Of a stretch of DNA of 64,000 nucleotides, positions 44,740-54,571 are shown in pieces. The translations under genes and the position numbers were made by a program. How positions within the stretch are numbered: position 1 is the stretch's first letter; each line of letters opens with the position of its first letter. This stretch comes from Flavobacteriaceae bacterium (GTDB lineage Bacteria; Bacteroidota; Bacteroidia; Flavobacteriales; Flavobacteriaceae), in the NCBI GenBank assembly GCA_014075215.1, contig CP046177.1, positions 1,736,501 to 1,800,500 on the forward strand, written 5' to 3'. The notes under the pieces are model-generated. The model was not told the DNA's origin and made no database searches. It saw only the letters and a list, made by a program, of their open reading frames with translations.

Positions 44740-44747
44740 TAAATTTG
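44740..44747 (+). promoter_or_regulatory. possible -7 box upstream of aspS
   Basis: TAAATTTG fits TAnnTTTG and lies 174 bases before the aspS ATG in the divergent gap with the cupin gene. Spacing to a TTTG further upstream is not ideal, so this is tentative. The rest of 44669..44921 shows nothing else. Confidence 0.35.
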
Positions 44748-44921
44748 CAACCGATAATTAGTTTTGTCATTTACTGAGTAGTATTGTTTGAAAGGTTGAA
44801 AAATTTGAAAGGATTACTTAACGAATGTAAATATTTGAAAAAAGGACTTCGTCTTTTGAGTAAAACAATCATTCATATGATATAAAAGTAGCAATGAAAA
44901 TTGATATTCTAAAACAGCACT

Positions 44922-46676
44922 ATGTATAGAACACATTCTTGTGGCGAATTAAGAACGTCACATATCAATACGGAAGTTACACTATCGGGGTGGGTACAAA
45001 AATCGAGGGATAAAGGGTTTTTGATTTGGGTAGACCTTAGGGATCGGTACGGAATTACGCAATTGATTTTTGACGAGGAAAGAACTTCATCTGCTATTAT
45101 GGAAAAAGCAAAAAATCTGGGGCGGGAATTTGTAATTCAAGCTACGGGAACAGTAATTGAGCGCCAATCGAAGAACCCAAACATGAAAACAGGCGATATA
45201 GAAGTGTTGGTCACTCAGTTGAATATTTTGAGTGAATCATTATTACCACCATTTACTATTGAAGATGAAACAGACGGTGGTGAAGATATTAGAATGAAGT
45301 ATCGCTATCTGGATATTAGAAGAAACCCGGTAAAAGAAAACCTGCTGCTTCGTCATAAAGTTGCTATGGAAGTCCGAAAATACTTATCTGATAAAGGGTT
45401 TATTGATGTGGAAACCCCATATTTAATAAAATCCACTCCGGAGGGAGCGCGTGATTTTTTAGTGCCAAGTAGGGTGAATCAAGGGCAGTTTTATGCATTG
45501 CCACAATCACCGCAAACCTTTAAACAATTGCTAATGGTCAGTGGAATAGATAAATATTTCCAGATTGTAAAGTGTTTTAGAGATGAAGATTTACGTGCCG
45601 ACCGCCAGCCGGAATTTACACAAATTGACTGTGAAATGGCTTTTGTAACACAGGATGGTGTTCTGGATACTTTTGAAGGATTGATACGGCATTTATTAAA
45701 AGAAATTAAAGGAGTTGATCTTGCTAAATTCCCCAGGATGCAGTATGATGATGCCATGCGTATCTATGGGAATGACAAACCGGATATACGCTTTGGAATG
45801 GAGTTTGGCGAATTGAATGCAGTGGCCCAACACAAAGAGTTTACCGTATTTAACAGTGCTGAACTGGTAGTTGGTATCGCAGTTCCGGGCGGAGCAGCAT
45901 ATACGAGAAAGGAAATTGACAAACTCATTGACTGGGTACGTCGCCCGCAAGTAGGAGCTTTGGGAATGGTTTATGTCAAATGTAATGAAGACGGGACATT
46001 TAAATCATCCGTAGATAAATTTTACGATCAGGAAGACTTGGCAAAATGGGCTGGGATTACCGGTGCTAAAGCAGGAGATTTAATTTGTATTTTGTCAGGA
46101 GAAACCCATACGGTAAGAGTACAGTTAAGTGCACTACGTATAGAACTGGCCGAACGATTGGGTCTGCGCAAACCCGCTGAATTTGCACCGTTATGGATAA
46201 CGGATTTTCCACTACTGGAGTTAGATGAGGATACGGGGCGCTACTATGCCATGCATCATCCGTTTACATCACCAAAACCGGGGCAATTGGAGTTATTGGA
46301 CACAAACCCCGGAGCGGTAAAAGCAAATGCTTATGACTTAGTACTGAACGGAAATGAAATAGGCGGAGGTTCTATTAGAATCCATGACAAAGAAACACAA
46401 GCAATAATGTTTAAGCATCTTGGGTTTACGGAAAAAGAAGCTAAAGAGCAGTTTGGATTTTTGCTGGATGCTTTTCAATACGGAGCACCGCCACATGGCG
46501 GAATTGCTTTTGGACTGGATAGATTGGTAGCTATTTTAGGAGGGCGGGAAACCATTCGCGATTTTATTGCTTTTCCGAAAAACAATTCGGGAAGAGATGT
46601 AATGATTGATGCTCCTGCTACGATTGATGCGTTACAATTAAAAGAGCTCAATATCAAGTTAGAGGAGAAAGAATGA
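44922..46676 (+). CDS. aspS: aspartyl-tRNA synthetase
   Basis: 584 residues, a bacterial-type class II synthetase. An N-terminal OB anticodon-binding domain (residues 1-~105, VTLSGWVQKSRDKGFLIWVDLRDRYG) is followed by class II motif 1 (DVETPYLIKSTPEGARDFLVPSR), motif 2 (FRDEDLRADRQPEFTQIDCEMAF), the bacterial GAD insert (~300-420) and motif 3 (GIAFGLDRLVAILGGRETIRDFIAFPKN). Charges tRNA-Asp. Intact; a small membrane-protein gene follows 14 bases later. Confidence 0.97.
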   Translation: MYRTHSCGELRTSHINTEVTLSGWVQKSRDKGFLIWVDLRDRYGITQLIFDEERTSSAIMEKAKNLGREFVIQATGTVIERQSKNPNMKTGDIEVLVTQLNILSESLLPPFTIEDETDGGEDIRMKYRYLDIRRNPVKENLLLRHKVAMEVRKYLSDKGFIDVETPYLIKSTPEGARDFLVPSRVNQGQFYALPQSPQTFKQLLMVSGIDKYFQIVKCFRDEDLRADRQPEFTQIDCEMAFVTQDGVLDTFEGLIRHLLKEIKGVDLAKFPRMQYDDAMRIYGNDKPDIRFGMEFGELNAVAQHKEFTVFNSAELVVGIAVPGGAAYTRKEIDKLIDWVRRPQVGALGMVYVKCNEDGTFKSSVDKFYDQEDLAKWAGITGAKAGDLICILSGETHTVRVQLSALRIELAERLGLRKPAEFAPLWITDFPLLELDEDTGRYYAMHHPFTSPKPGQLELLDTNPGAVKANAYDLVLNGNEIGGGSIRIHDKETQAIMFKHLGFTEKEAKEQFGFLLDAFQYGAPPHGGIAFGLDRLVAILGGRETIRDFIAFPKNNSGRDVMIDAPATIDALQLKELNIKLEEKE

Positions 46677-46690
46677 AATAACCGTTTCTT

Positions 46691-46927
46691 ATGAAAACCT
46701 TTGTTAAAATACTCTTTGTTATTTTTGTTGTTTGGATGCTTGTAGGAGCTTGTTTCCTATATGTAGAACATGAAAAAGCTCAAGTTGTAATGGGGTTAGG
46801 TGTTTTCTTTTTCTCTTTTATTTTTATGCCTTTTTTTATTTATCATCGATATAGAGCCGGGAAATACAAAAAATACATAATTGACGGTAAAACTTTTTTT
46901 GGCAAAATGAATCAGGACTCAAAATAA
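46691..46927 (+). CDS. small membrane protein (78 aa)
   Basis: Two predicted membrane helices (residues ~5-24, VKILFVIFVVWMLVGACFLY, and ~34-54, MGLGVFFFSFIFMPFFIYH), then a basic tail (RYRAGKYKKYI). Small proteins of this kind occur between aspS and hflX in related flavobacteria by my recollection; the role is unknown. Probably co-transcribed with aspS. Confidence 0.7.
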   Translation: MKTFVKILFVIFVVWMLVGACFLYVEHEKAQVVMGLGVFFFSFIFMPFFIYHRYRAGKYKKYIIDGKTFFGKMNQDSK

Positions 46928-46961
46928 GTATGAAAAGGTTTTTTATGTACTTTTATTGCTT

Positions 46962-48167
46962 ATGATTGACCAGAGAGAAGCAAAATCGGAAAAGGCAGTT
47001 TTAATAGGAGTTATTACCCAACAACAAGATGAGGATCAGGCTAAAGAATTTTTAGATGAACTGGAATTTTTAACCTTAACAGCCGGTGGAATTTCCGTAA
47101 AACGATTTGTACAAAAACTTGAAAAACCTAATCCGAAAACATTCTTAGGAATCGGGAAACTGGAAGATGTAAAAGCATATATAGAAACACATCATATCGG
47201 AACGGCTATTTTTGATGATGAATTATCTCCTGCCCAATTGCGGAATATTGAAAAGATTCTGGATTGTAAAATTTTAGACAGAACAAATTTAATTCTGGAT
47301 ATTTTTGCACAGAGAGCAAAAACCAGTGCTGCCAAAACACAGGTTGAATTGGCACAACACCAATATTTGTTACCTCGCTTAACACGTTTGTGGACTCACC
47401 TGGACAAGCAAAAAGGAGGTATAGGAATGCGTGGCCCGGGAGAGACAGAGATCGAAACCGACAGACGTATTATTCGAGATAAGATTGCATTACTGAAAAA
47501 AAAATTAGTAGCCATTGACAAACAAATGGCTGTGCAGCGTAAGAATCGGGGTAAGATGGTTCGTGTTGCCTTGGTAGGATATACCAACGTAGGAAAATCT
47601 ACCCTGATGAATGTAATCAGTAAAAGTGCGGTTTTTGCAGAAAACAAGTTATTTGCTACTTTAGATACCACGGTTAGAAAAGTGGTTATTAAGAATATTC
47701 CGTTTTTAATGACCGACACGGTTGGATTTATTCGAAAACTGCCGACACAGTTGGTGGAATCATTCAAATCTACATTAGATGAAGTTCGCGAAGCAGATAT
47801 ATTATTGCATATAGTAGATATCTCGCATCCTAATTTTGAAGCACATATAACTTCCGTAAATACTATTTTAAGCGAAATTCATTGTGGAAATAGACCCACT
47901 GTAATGGTATTCAATAAAATGGATGCCTATACATACGAAACCATTGACGAAGATGATTTGGTCACAGAAAAAACAAAAGCTCATTATACGTTAGAGGATT
48001 GGAAAAATACTTGGATGAATGATATGGAAAAAGAATCTGTCTTTATTTCCGCACTTAACAAAAAAAATCTGGAAGTTTTTAAAGAACAGGTATATGAAGA
48101 GGTGAAAAAGATTCACATCCAACGTTTTCCTTATAATGATTTTTTGTATGAAAATACTGTGGTTTGA
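46962..48167 (+). CDS. hflX: ribosome-associated GTPase HflX
   Basis: About 401 residues from the ATG at 46962 (MIDQREAKSEKAVLIGV); the frame allows a TTG two codons earlier. The N-terminal HflX domain (GGISVKRFVQKLEKPNPKTFLGIGKLEDVK) is followed by a long helical hairpin with QVELAQHQYLLPRLTRLWTHLDKQKGGIGMRGPGETEIETDRR. The G domain has GYTNVGKST (P-loop), TLDTTVRKV, TDTVGFIRKLPTQLVESFKSTL (G3) and NKMD (G4). Splits and rescues 70S ribosomes under stress. Intact. Confidence 0.95.
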   Translation: MIDQREAKSEKAVLIGVITQQQDEDQAKEFLDELEFLTLTAGGISVKRFVQKLEKPNPKTFLGIGKLEDVKAYIETHHIGTAIFDDELSPAQLRNIEKILDCKILDRTNLILDIFAQRAKTSAAKTQVELAQHQYLLPRLTRLWTHLDKQKGGIGMRGPGETEIETDRRIIRDKIALLKKKLVAIDKQMAVQRKNRGKMVRVALVGYTNVGKSTLMNVISKSAVFAENKLFATLDTTVRKVVIKNIPFLMTDTVGFIRKLPTQLVESFKSTLDEVREADILLHIVDISHPNFEAHITSVNTILSEIHCGNRPTVMVFNKMDAYTYETIDEDDLVTEKTKAHYTLEDWKNTWMNDMEKESVFISALNKKNLEVFKEQVYEEVKKIHIQRFPYNDFLYENTVV

Positions 48168-48222
48168 TGGGGCAATGTAGCAATGAATTACTTTTTCCAG
48201 TCTGTTATCACCTTTAACTATT

Positions 48223-48807
48223 CTATTTTCTCTCTTTTAATACACTTTCAATGTCTTCAAATGTAAAGCCTTTTGCTTTTAGTATAATTAAGTAATGGTA
48301 CAATAGATCAGCGGCTTCGTTTTTAAACAATTCATCATGGTCATCCTTCGCTTCAATAATCAGTTCAACAGCTTCTTCGCCCACCTTTTGAGCTACTTTG
48401 TTTATCCCTTTTCGATATAATTTATTCGTATAAGAATTTTCATCATTAGTATCTATTCTTTGATGGATAGTAGCTTGTAAATCGTATACAAATCCTTTGG
48501 CTGTTTTTTCTTTAAAGCAAGAAGTACTTCCCGTGTGGCAGGTTGGTCCGGACGGAATAGCTTTTATCAAAATAGTATCGTTATCACAATCTATTTGAAT
48601 ATCGATTATATCCAGATAGTTCCCGGACTTTTCGCCTTTGGTCCATAATTTGTTTTTAGTTCTGCTAAAAAAAGTAACCCGGCTTTCAGCTTTGGTTTTT
48701 GCCAAAGCCTCTTCATTCATATAGCCTAGCATAAGGACTTGAAGGGTGTTATTATCCTGGATAATTACAGGTACTAATCCATTTCCTTTCTTAAAATCTA
48801 TGTTCAT
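48223..48807 (-). CDS. hisI: bifunctional phosphoribosyl-AMP cyclohydrolase / phosphoribosyl-ATP pyrophosphatase
   Basis: 194 residues, a HisIE fusion. The N-terminal HisI part (VLMLGYMNEEALAKT, FFSRTKNKLWTKGEKSGN, DCDNDTILIKAIPSGPTCHTGSTSCF with the metal-binding Cys/His) is followed from residue ~105 by the HisE MazG-like part (SYTNKLYRKGINKVAQKVGEEAVELIIEAKDDH...NEAADLLYHYLILL). Carries out steps 2 and 3 of histidine synthesis. Last gene of the operon; its start overlaps the stop of hisF by 4 bases. Confidence 0.96.
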   Translation of the reverse strand: MNIDFKKGNGLVPVIIQDNNTLQVLMLGYMNEEALAKTKAESRVTFFSRTKNKLWTKGEKSGNYLDIIDIQIDCDNDTILIKAIPSGPTCHTGSTSCFKEKTAKGFVYDLQATIHQRIDTNDENSYTNKLYRKGINKVAQKVGEEAVELIIEAKDDHDELFKNEAADLLYHYLIILKAKGFTFEDIESVLKERK

Positions 48808-49556
48808 CGTATGGGTATATTTTTTGTTTTTAAATAATTTTTCAATTCCGGTATCGGGATTTCTCCAAAGTGAAAAATACTGGCAGCCAAACCGCCGGTT
48901 ACTCCGGTTTGCCTAAATACCTCTTCAAAATGTTGTTTGCTTCCGGCACCTCCGGATGCAATAACCGGGATATTGACTGCTTCAGTGACCTGATTCGTAA
49001 TGGCTATTGCAAAGCCATTTTTAGTTCCGTCATTATTCATGGAAGTAAGCAATATTTCTCCGGCACCTAATGACTCGGCTTGCTTTGCCCAATCAACTGT
49101 TTTTAAAGGAGTGGGAGTTCTGCCCCCGTGAACAAATACGTTCCATTCTCTTTTTTCCAATTGAGTGTCAACCGCAATGACTACACATTGACTTCCAAAT
49201 TCCCGGGCAGTTTCTTTTATCAATTCCGGTCGCTTAACTGCTGATGAATTGATACTTACCTTGTCAGCACCTGCTTTAATTAAATTGCTTACATCTTCCA
49301 CAGTACATATTCCTCCTCCAACAGTAAAAGGAATATTGATTTCTTCAGCGATACGTTTAACTAATTCAACAAGTGTTTTTCTGTTCTCCACGGTAGCTGT
49401 GATGTCTAAAAAAACCAATTCCTCAGCCCCCTGGTTCACATATCGTTTCGCCAGTTCAATGGGATCTCCGGCATCTTTTATGCCTACAAAATGGATTCCT
49501 TTAACCGTACGGCTATCCTTTATGTCCAGGCAGGGTATAATTCTCTTTTTCAGCAT
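48804..49556 (-). CDS. hisF: imidazole glycerol phosphate synthase, cyclase subunit
   Basis: 250 residues, TIM barrel. KKRIIPCLDIKDSRTVKG at the start, GAEELVFLDITAT, FTVGGGICTVEDV, GADKVSINSSAV, LTSMNNDGTKNGF with the catalytic Asp, IPVIASGGAGS. With HisH it makes IGP and AICAR. Its start overlaps the end of hisA by 7 bases. Intact. Confidence 0.97.
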   Translation of the reverse strand: MLKKRIIPCLDIKDSRTVKGIHFVGIKDAGDPIELAKRYVNQGAEELVFLDITATVENRKTLVELVKRIAEEINIPFTVGGGICTVEDVSNLIKAGADKVSINSSAVKRPELIKETAREFGSQCVVIAVDTQLEKREWNVFVHGGRTPTPLKTVDWAKQAESLGAGEILLTSMNNDGTKNGFAIAITNQVTEAVNIPVIASGGAGSKQHFEEVFRQTGVTGGLAASIFHFGEIPIPELKNYLKTKNIPIR

Positions 49557-50263
49557 AATTCCTGTAATTGTCTGAGTGTGATTTTTCCTTCGTAAAACGC
49601 TTTCCCGATAATGGCACCTTCACAACCCAGTTCTTTTAGATTCGTCAGGTCGTCTAAATTAGAAACCCCTCCACTAGCAATTAATTTTACATGGGTTTCA
49701 TTCATGATTTCCCGATACAATTCATTTGACGTCCCTTGCAGCATTCCATCCTTTGTAATATCCGTACAGATGACATAACTGACACCTTCTTTTTCGTACT
49801 GTTTTATAAAAGCTATGACATCCCATTCAGATACTTCTACCCAGCCGGAAGTGGCTATTTTTCGGTGTTTACAATCTGCTCCCAATATGATTTTTTTACT
49901 TCCATATTGATTAAACCACCTTTTAAAAGTATCCGGGTTTTTCACTGCAATACTTCCTCCCGTAATTTGATTAGCACCGCTTTCAAAAGCAATTCTTACA
50001 TCCTCGTCAGACTTTAGCCCACCACCAAAGTCTATTTTTAAATGAGTTTTAGTACAGATCGTTTCTAATACTTTATAGTTTACAATGCACTGCGATTTAG
50101 CTCCGTCCAGATCAACTAAATGCAAGTATTGAATACCATTATCTTCAAATGCTTTGGCAACATCCATAGGGTTTTCGTGGTATACTTTTTTAGTGTTATA
50201 ATCTCCTTTGGATAGCCGGACACACTTGCCATCTATAATATCTATTGCCGGTATGATTCTCAT
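49550..50263 (-). CDS. hisA: phosphoribosylformimino-5-aminoimidazole carboxamide ribotide isomerase
   Basis: 237 residues, a TIM barrel homologous to HisF. MRIIPAIDIIDGKCVRLSKGDY with the catalytic Asp, LHLVDLDGAK, KIDFGGGLKSDEDV, ICTDITKDGMLQGTS with the second Asp, KLIASGGVSNLDDL. Overlaps hisH by 4 bases. Intact. Confidence 0.97.
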   Translation of the reverse strand: MRIIPAIDIIDGKCVRLSKGDYNTKKVYHENPMDVAKAFEDNGIQYLHLVDLDGAKSQCIVNYKVLETICTKTHLKIDFGGGLKSDEDVRIAFESGANQITGGSIAVKNPDTFKRWFNQYGSKKIILGADCKHRKIATSGWVEVSEWDVIAFIKQYEKEGVSYVICTDITKDGMLQGTSNELYREIMNETHVKLIASGGVSNLDDLTNLKELGCEGAIIGKAFYEGKITLRQLQELC

Positions 50264-50838
50264 AATTCTAAAAAGTTCTTTAGTATTTGCTCACCAATTC
50301 CGGCTGACTTTTCAGGGTGAAATTGAGTAGCATAAAAATTATCTTTTTGCAAAGCTGCACTAAACAGTTGGATATACATACAAGTTGCCACACTCTCTTT
50401 ACACAGTTCAGCATAATAGCTGTGGACATAATATACGTCATCGCCGGGTTTTACATTCTTAAATAGACCCCCTTTCAGTTTCTCAAAATTATTCCACCCT
50501 GTGTGTGGTACTTTCTCTTTCGGAGGAAACAGCTTTACCTCAGTGTCAAAAATGCCAAGACATTTGGTATTGCCTTCTTCACTGCTTTTACACATGAGTT
50601 GTAACCCCAGGCAAATCCCCAGAAAAGGTTGCGTAATGGAACTCATTAGTTTATCCAGCCTTCTTTCTTTTAAATATTCCATAGCTGTACCGGCTTCACC
50701 GACTCCCGGGAAAATCACTTTATCCGCTTTCCGAATATCAGCACTGTCATCTGTAATGATACTTTCATAACCCAATCGGCTCAATGCATTTTGAACCGAT
50801 TGTATGTTACCCGCATTGTATTTTATAATAACTATCAT
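50260..50838 (-). CDS. hisH: imidazole glycerol phosphate synthase, glutaminase subunit
   Basis: 192 residues, class I glutamine amidotransferase. IKYNAGNIQSVQNAL, VIFPGVGEAGTAMEYL, PFLGICLGLQLMCKSSEEG with the nucleophile Cys, and FYATQFHPEKSAGIGEQIL with the His/Glu of the triad. Supplies ammonia to HisF. Overlaps hisB by 4 bases. Intact. Confidence 0.97.
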   Translation of the reverse strand: MIVIIKYNAGNIQSVQNALSRLGYESIITDDSADIRKADKVIFPGVGEAGTAMEYLKERRLDKLMSSITQPFLGICLGLQLMCKSSEEGNTKCLGIFDTEVKLFPPKEKVPHTGWNNFEKLKGGLFKNVKPGDDVYYVHSYYAELCKESVATCMYIQLFSAALQKDNFYATQFHPEKSAGIGEQILKNFLEL

Positions 50839-51926
50839 AGTAAGCCTTTTGTACTGGGGACACTATAATTGTTTGTTTTACGTACAGCCATTTTTATGGC
50901 TTTGGCAAAAGCTTTAAAAATTGCTTCTATTTTGTGATGTTCATTATTGCCTTCTGCTTTCATATTGAGATTGCATTTAGCCGAATCACTAAATGATTTA
51001 AAAAAGTGCATGAACATTTCCGTAGGCATTTCTCCAATCATCTCGCGTTTAAAATCAGCTTCCCAAACCAACCAAGGCCTTCCGCCAAAATCAACGGCTA
51101 CTTGTGCAAGACAATCGTCCATAGGTAAAAGAAAACCATATCGCTCTATTCCTTTTTTACTTCCCAGCGCTTTTAAGAAGGTCTCACCGAGCGTAATGGC
51201 AACATCTTCTACGGTGTGGTGTTCATCTATTTACAAATCTCCTTTTACACTCACATTCAAATCTAAATTTCCGTGTTTGGCAATTTGATTCAGCATATGA
51301 TCAAAAAAACCTATTCCGGTATGTACACTCGATTTTCCCATGCCGTCCAAATCTACATATACCGAGATGTCCGTTTCTTTGGTTTTTCGGGTAACGGTGG
51401 CCTTTCGCGGAATTGTTTTCAGGAAATTGTAGATGTCCGCCCAACTAGTTGTAGAAAGTACAGAATCGGCATTCGTATCATTACCTATGAAAATTCCTTG
51501 TGCTTTTAAATTGACAGCTAATTCAACATCTGTTGCTCTGTCACCAATCACAAACGAATTGGCTAAGTCATAATCGCCATACATATATTCGTTTAACAAG
51601 CCTGTTCTTGGTTTTCGGGTAGGCGCATTGTCTTCGGGAAAACTCTTATCAATCAAAACTTCCTTAAATTCAATGCCTTCGTTTTTAAATGCTTGAATGA
51701 TCTTGTTTTGAGCCGGCCAAAAAGTAGCTTGGAGGAAAGAGTCGGTACCCAATCCATCTTGGTTTGTTACCATTACCAATTCAAAATCCAGTTCTGTAAC
51801 AATCTTTGCCAGCCACTGAAATACACCGGGATAAAACGCTAATTTTTCAAGGCTATCCAATTGATAATCAACAAGAGGTTCGATTACCAGGGTTCCGTCA
51901 CGGTCAATAAATAAGACTTTTTTCAT
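50835..51926 (-). pseudogene. hisB: hisB (histidinol-phosphatase / imidazoleglycerol-phosphate dehydratase) with in-frame stop
   Basis: Bifunctional gene read from 51926. The N-terminal phosphatase (FIDRDGTLV, VTNQDGLGTDSF, RKPRTGLL, FVIGDRATDVELAVN) is followed by the start of the dehydratase (TDISVYVDLDGMGKSSVHTGIGFFDHMLNQIAKHGNLDLNVSVKGDL). The next codon (51231..51233) is TAA where the family has a residue, often Glu (GAA). After it the same frame goes on unbroken with IDEHHTVEDVAITLGETFLK to the normal end at 50835. The stop separates the dehydratase from its HHxxED metal site, so activity should be lost. The phosphatase half could survive. No frameshift; a single base change explains it. 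Confidence 0.93.
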
Positions 51927-52399
51927 GATATTTTTTTTAATGCATTAATTAGTTGATTATTCTCCAGGGCGGTTCCAACGGATATTCTAAGGCAGTTGGC
52001 AATTTGAGCTGTTCTATTGCGAACGATGATTTTTTGCGCTGCCAGATAGTCATACATTTGATTGGCGTTATCTACTTTCAGTAATAAAAAATTAGCGTCG
52101 GAATGATAAACTTTTTTTACCGCATCTATTTTTTGAAGCTCAGATGTAAGCCTTTCTTTTTCAGTTAAAATTACGGCCAGCATTTCTTGATAGTTTTTAT
52201 AGTTGTGAAGTGCATTCATTGCTGCTTGATGATTAATTTTACTGACGTTATATGGTGGCTTTACCTTGTTGTAAAATGCTATCATTTCTTCATTGGCATC
52301 CAGAAAAACCCCTTCCTGGCCGGCAAACTCATCCCTGGCACTGGAATAAGGTTTTAGTTTCAAGATATTGGCGCGTACCATATGTGCTATGTTAATCAT
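51923..52399 (-). pseudogene. hisC: hisC (histidinol-phosphate aminotransferase) with large internal deletion
   Basis: Only 158 codons against ~345 for the family. The true N-terminus (VRANILKLKPYSSARDEFAGQEGVFLDANE) is joined near 52290 directly to sequence that belongs after the PLP lysine (EMIAFYNKVKPPYNVSKINHQAAMNAL), and the normal C-terminus follows (VRNRTAQIANCLRISVGT). About 190 residues with the PLP-binding Lys, Asp and Tyr are missing, yet the frame is kept. The protein cannot be an aminotransferase. The overlaps with hisD and hisB (4 bases each) are preserved, so downstream genes remain coupled. Confidence 0.93.
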
Positions 52400-53679
52400 C
52401 GTTTATTTCTTTTAATCGCAGTGTAACCGCTTTTATGGGCTGTTAATGCTTCTGCTTCAGCCATTATTCCTATAACACTGCCAATATTTTTTATTCCTTC
52501 TTTACTCAACTCTTGATAAGTGATTTTTTTTACAAAACTGTCTAAAGAAACTCCGCTATAGTTTTTGGCATAACCATTGGTCGGGAGTGTATGATTGGTA
52601 CCACTTGCATAATCTCCGGCAGATTCACAGCTGTAGTTCCCTAAGAAAACCGAACCGGCATTCGTAATTTTATCTATAAACTGGTCCGCATTTTCCGAAG
52701 CAATAATTAAGTGTTCCGGAGCGTAAAGATTGCTTAATTCAATGCATTCTTCGATATTATTTAGAATCATGGCTTTGCTATGGGTCAATGCTTTTAATGC
52801 TATTTTTCTTCTTGATAAATTTTTGACTTGTTTATTTACTTCTGCCAAACACGCTTTTACAACAGTTTCATCGTCACTTAATAGAATTACCTGGCTATCT
52901 TCTCCATGCTCCGCCTGAGACAATAGGTCAGCCGCTACAAAAACGGTATTGCAAGTACGGTCGGCTATTATTAACACCTCACTGGGCCCCGCAGGCATAT
53001 CAATAGCTACTCCCTCCTGCCGAACCAACTCTTTGGCTTTAGTTACATATTGGTTTCCCGGGCCAAAAATTTTATAAACCTTAGGAATACTTGCCGTACC
53101 ATAAGCCATGGCAGCTACTGCTTGTGCCCCTCCGGCTTTGTAAATTTTAGAAACTCCCACCAGCTGAGCAGTATATAAAATAGCCGGATGAATTTCTTGA
53201 TTTTTATTTGGAGGCGTACACAGTACTATTTCTTTACATCTTGCAATTTGTGCAGGAATCCCCAACATCAAGACCGTAGAAAATAGCGGAGCACTTCCAC
53301 CGGGAATATACAAGCCGACTTTCTCAATAGCTACGGATTTTCTCCAGCATTTAACTCCGGAAGTTGTTTCTATTACATCTTCTTTAAGTTGTTGTGCTTT
53401 GTGAAATGCAGTAATATTTCGGTAAGCAACTTCAATAGCATCTTTCAATTCTTGAGGAGTTTGAATAATGGCTTGATTTATTTCTTTTTCAGATACTTTA
53501 AGAGCTGTTAATTCCACCCCATCAAACATACGGGTATATTCGATTAATGCGCTATCTCCATTTTGATTTACATTATTTAAAATTAAACCCACTGCTTGTT
53601 TAAGTTGCTCTTCATTAGCTGTAGGCCGTTTTGTAAGCTGATCCCATTGTTCTCTATTGGGTTTGTCATATGTTTTCAT
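52396..53679 (-). CDS. hisD: histidinol dehydrogenase
   Basis: 427 residues, normal length. VGLYIPGGSAPLFSTVLMLGIPA, YKAGGAQAVAAMAYGT, FGPGNQYVTKAK, DMPAGPSEVLIIAD, LLSQAEHGEDSQVIL (Zn-binding Gln/His) and NLYAPEHLIIAS are all present. Oxidises histidinol to histidine in two steps. Overlaps hisG by 4 bases. Intact, but with hisC and hisB broken its substrate would not be made. Confidence 0.97.
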   Translation of the reverse strand: MKTYDKPNREQWDQLTKRPTANEEQLKQAVGLILNNVNQNGDSALIEYTRMFDGVELTALKVSEKEINQAIIQTPQELKDAIEVAYRNITAFHKAQQLKEDVIETTSGVKCWRKSVAIEKVGLYIPGGSAPLFSTVLMLGIPAQIARCKEIVLCTPPNKNQEIHPAILYTAQLVGVSKIYKAGGAQAVAAMAYGTASIPKVYKIFGPGNQYVTKAKELVRQEGVAIDMPAGPSEVLIIADRTCNTVFVAADLLSQAEHGEDSQVILLSDDETVVKACLAEVNKQVKNLSRRKIALKALTHSKAMILNNIEECIELSNLYAPEHLIIASENADQFIDKITNAGSVFLGNYSCESAGDYASGTNHTLPTNGYAKNYSGVSLDSFVKKITYQELSKEGIKNIGSVIGIMAEAEALTAHKSGYTAIKRNKR

Positions 53680-54533
53680 ATCACCATTTTATCAATTGAG
53701 ACAATTAAAATATCTTCTGCACCGGCGGTTTTTAACTCATCAATGACTTCCCAAAACTGACCTTCCTCAATTACCGAGTGTAGAGAGCTCCAACCGTCTT
53801 CTGCCAATGGTAAAATGGTTGGACTTTTTAAGACAGGGAGAATATGGGTAACCGCACCTATCTTTTCATTAGGTACATTCAATAAAATATACTTACTTTT
53901 TTTAGCCCTCAAAACTGCCTTAATTCTGAATAGCAATTTTTCTAATATTGCTTCCTGATCCGGTGTAAGTTTTAATGATTTAGCCAATACGGCTTCCGAT
54001 GTAAGTATCACCTGAGTTTCTCTTAAACCATTCTTAAATAAAGTACTTCCCGAGCTGACAATATCACAAATACCATCTGCCAAACCAATATTGGGGGCAA
54101 TTTCTACGGAACCGGAAATGGTATGAATTTCAGCGGAAATATTGTTCTCATCTAAATAGTTTTGAAGTGTAACAGGATAGGATGTAGCTATCTTTTTACC
54201 GTTGAAATAATCAATACTATTGTTTTCAACTTCTTTTGGAACGGCTAGCGAAACCCTGCATTTCGAGAAGCCTAATTTCTCAACTACGGCTACCTGCTTT
54301 TGTTTTTCAATAAGCAAGTTTTCTCCAATAATACCAATATCTGCTGTTCCGTCCTCAATATATTGGGGAATATCGGAATTACGCAAGTAAAGAATTTCCA
54401 CAGGAAAATGATCTATGACTACTTTTAATTGATCCTTGCCATTAATAATGGCAATACCACAGTCTTTTAAAAGTTTTAACGAATCTTCATGTAGCCTTCC
54501 TCTTTTTTGAATGGCTATTTTTAGTTTACTCAT
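53676..54533 (-). CDS. hisG: ATP phosphoribosyltransferase
   Basis: 285 residues from the ATG at 54533 (MSKLKIAIQKRGRLHEDSLKLLKDCGI); a longer frame to 54581 would run into the attenuator hairpin, so the shorter start was taken. Long-form enzyme: YLRNSDIPQYIEDGTADIGIIGENLL, GLADGICDIVSSGSTLFKNGLRE (PRPP-binding loop) and the C-terminal histidine-binding ACT-like domain (KSKYILLNVPNEKIGAVTHILP). First enzyme and normal feedback point of the pathway. Preceded by the leader peptide and terminator. Confidence 0.96.
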   Translation of the reverse strand: MSKLKIAIQKRGRLHEDSLKLLKDCGIAIINGKDQLKVVIDHFPVEILYLRNSDIPQYIEDGTADIGIIGENLLIEKQKQVAVVEKLGFSKCRVSLAVPKEVENNSIDYFNGKKIATSYPVTLQNYLDENNISAEIHTISGSVEIAPNIGLADGICDIVSSGSTLFKNGLRETQVILTSEAVLAKSLKLTPDQEAILEKLLFRIKAVLRAKKSKYILLNVPNEKIGAVTHILPVLKSPTILPLAEDGWSSLHSVIEEGQFWEVIDELKTAGAEDILIVSIDKMVI

Positions 54534-54571
54534 TTTGTTTTTAAAATGTGCCTGGGCAAACCTGTGGAAAT

